From Apophysomyces variabilis (lineage: Eukaryota; Mucoromycota; Mucoromycetes; Mucorales; Mucoraceae): 64,000 nucleotides of DNA. Every line of letters begins with the position of its first letter. The first letter of the stretch is position 1. Positions 62,552 through 64,000 of the stretch are shown piece by piece. The position numbers and the translations under genes were made by a program. A model generated the notes under the pieces. It was given only the letters and a program-made list of their open reading frames with translations. It searched no databases and was not told where the DNA came from. The DNA lies in contig MZZL01000117.1 in NCBI GenBank assembly GCA_002749535.1, forward strand, positions 124,001 through 188,000. Reading direction: 5' to 3'.

Positions 62552-62880
62552 TCACTGTCTGTTCCCGCCCGCGCCTAGATTCCCAGTTAAGTTACGGGTG
62601 CTTCAGAAGATGCTCGTCCTTTTCTTTTTTTTTGTTCTTTTTTTTGAGGAGTAGAATAGAGGGTTTATTACCTTCAGCGCCCTTTCGTAATTCGGACAGC
62701 AATGTTTGAAGTTTAATACGCATATTCGTTGTCATGGGATCTTCGTCAGCATCTGGTGGTGGAATCTGATCTAATAGCCATTCTGCTTCATCAATAGTGC
62801 TAATGAGTAGACAATCATGAGTTACAAAAAGTAAACTACTACATAAGTACGACTTACAGAACAATGGGGCCACGGTTCAT
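62552..62880 (-). CDS. Small conserved-looking protein of unknown function
   Basis: Two exons are well supported: 62880-62858 (MNRGPIVL) and 62799-62672, joined in phase by GTAAGT and TTAG. They give MNRGPIVLTIDEAEWLLDQI, then PPPDADEDPMTTNMRIKLQT and LLSELRKGAEG. A third exon, 62574-62552, would add five residues (GGNRQ) and a stop, for 57 residues; this end is a guess. The product looks like a short helical adaptor: two amphipathic helices around an acidic Pro-rich link. I do not recognise it. It is divergent from the CDC45 gene with 522 bp between starts. Confidence 0.45.
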
Positions 62881-63402
62881 TGCCAAACTAAAGTTTCGTT
62901 TCAAACAAAACTAAAAAAAAGCGGGAAATTTTATTCTTAATTTTTTTAAGCTTTTCACGCTATGTATCCAATGCTGCTCGGAATAGGAGCGTCCCGTATT
63001 TGATACGGTGTTTGCTTACCAACAGAATCACCGAACATGCAATGTATATCTTGCTAAAATAACGAGATAAAGACGCTATAACGCGTTACTAAATCCAGGC
63101 ACATAAAATAGAAGGGTTTATCTTGGTAATGTCTCTCCTTTTTTACAATGTGATCATCAATACAAGAGCTTTTATATAGTGATATAGAATAAATTAACGG
63201 ATGAACAATGCTGGTATCACTCCCTATTTAAACACCAAGGAGCAGACTAGAGGGATTTCGCACATGTCTACTAGAACACAAGTTAATGCAAACACGTCGT
63301 TCTTCAATTCGTGGCTGGGGAAAGGGGGGAAATCGACGCGCGTTAAAACGCGTTCCGATTTATGTCCAAATAAAGTTCAGTCTTCTTTTTGCAGCTGTAC
63401 GG
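62881..63402. promoter_or_regulatory. Divergent upstream region of the small unknown gene and the CDC45 gene
   Basis: These 522 bp separate two outward-facing starts. ACGCGT occurs twice near 63339-63355 (GACGCGCGTTAAAACGCGTTC), about 50-65 bp upstream of the CDC45 start. This resembles the MluI cell-cycle box that drives G1/S genes in yeasts, which would suit CDC45, but the first copy is imperfect. Confidence 0.45.
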
Positions 63403-64000
63403 ATGGTCAGAATCACACGAGAAAACTACGAGCGTTGTTACGAGGATATTAAACGAAGTGCAAACGTTGGAAGCTGTATATTGTTTGTATTAGCAGACGT
63501 TGATTCCCTCTGTACTTGCCGGATTCTTCAAGTAATCCTGCTTTATTTTGCACATGACTCCCCTCGTCTTACTGACATGCTCCCATTGACCAGGCCTTAT
63601 TCAAAAGCGACTTCATACAACACAGAATTATACCCGTTCTTGATCAGGAAGAGCTGCTAAAGGCGGCTGCTGACTTGAAAGCTAAAAACACTAAGGTCAT
63701 TTCTTTGCTTCTCCACCACGCCTGATCGATAATTAAACCTATTAATCTATTGTTGCAGATGCGCTCGGTTGTCATGATCAATTGTGGAGCCACCATTGAC
63801 ATTACACAACTGTTTCCTCCCACAGTAACCATCTATGTCATGGACAGCAATCGTCCTTTCAACCTAGAAAATTTGCTTCCACATCATAGAAACATACGTG
63901 TGTTTGACGAAGCGGATGATACTGAACGATTAGAGCAACTAATAGCTATACATGAAGAGATGAAGGTAACATTTGGTAATAGATTAATAATGTACGGCCA
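63403..64000 (+). CDS. CDC45: DNA replication initiation factor CDC45, 5' part (runs off the window)
   Basis: Three exons are visible in phase 0: 63403-63531, 63594-63695 and 63759-63965, with the fourth beyond the window after a GTAACA donor. They encode 146 residues of an expected 550-700. Family blocks are ILFVLADVDSLCTCRILQ then ALFKSDFIQHRIIPV (the DHH-like first motif with a conserved Asp pair), VVMINCGATIDITQLF, and TIYVMDSNRPFNLENL. Cdc45 joins Mcm2-7 and GINS to form the CMG replicative helicase in the nucleus. The ATG at 63403 opens MVRITRENYERCYEDIK, close to the start of other Cdc45 proteins; the frame upstream lacks likeness. Confidence 0.93.

Overview
This is a eukaryotic, fungal nuclear window. 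The likely source is an early-diverging filamentous fungus (Mucoromycota, probably Mucorales). The reasons are an AT-rich background, monocistronic genes on both strands, many short introns of about 45-75 nt with GTAAGT-type donors, and gene families typical of such genomes (a CreA/Mig1-type C2H2 factor, a CRH-like GH16, CipC-like, UreD, an ERF2-like DHHC enzyme, Red1-like zf-C3H1). The phylum is inferred from gene style; no rRNA or other marker is present to prove it. All exon joins below were worked out by hand by reading-frame continuity and splice consensus, without transcripts.

Layout. 1-3.66 kb: no gene recognised, with coding-like scraps. 3.66-9.26 kb: mitochondrial branched-chain acyltransferase E2 (+), a gag-like retroelement relic (-), mitoribosomal protein mL43 (-) and a Red1/ZFC3H1-like zinc-finger protein (+). 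10.1-17.9 kb: UreD (+), DHHC palmitoyltransferase (-), MutY glycosylase (+), GH16 cell-wall transglycosylase (+). 19.5-25.1 kb: DED1 DEAD-box helicase (+) and an AAAP amino-acid permease (-). 25-36.8 kb: gene-poor, with a four-helix membrane protein, one tRNA-Met(CAT), a possible solo LTR and an orphan codon-biased fragment. 36.8-43 kb: Mn superoxide dismutase, CreA/Mig1-like factor and a small acidic repeat protein. 44.7-50.1 kb: a 12-exon gene for about 1,549 residues. 50.6-56.7 kb: TSR3 (-), HUL5/UBE3C HECT ligase (+), CipC-like (-). 58.4-59.2 kb: a 750-N gap whose flanks overlap. 59.2-64 kb: a pseudokinase-like gene (-), a small unknown gene (-) and the 5' part of CDC45 (+), which runs off the window.

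How the genes relate. There are no operons; the grouping is ordinary housekeeping. Themes are mitochondrial function (E2, mL43, SOD2), RNA biology (Red1-like, DED1, TSR3, tRNA), genome maintenance (MutY, CDC45), protein modification and turnover (DHHC, HUL5), nutrient use (permease, UreD, CreA/Mig1-like) and cell wall (GH16).

The most unusual object is the 44.7-50.1 kb gene. Its middle is three tandem copies of a roughly 260-300 residue module. Each copy is encoded by three exons with the same intron phases (0-1-1-0), which points to duplication of a whole exon triplet, and the array is followed by Sel1-like repeats. Three GC-AG introns, a kinase-like protein lacking the catalytic HRD/DFG residues, and several unexplained repeats and hairpins are also worth checking.
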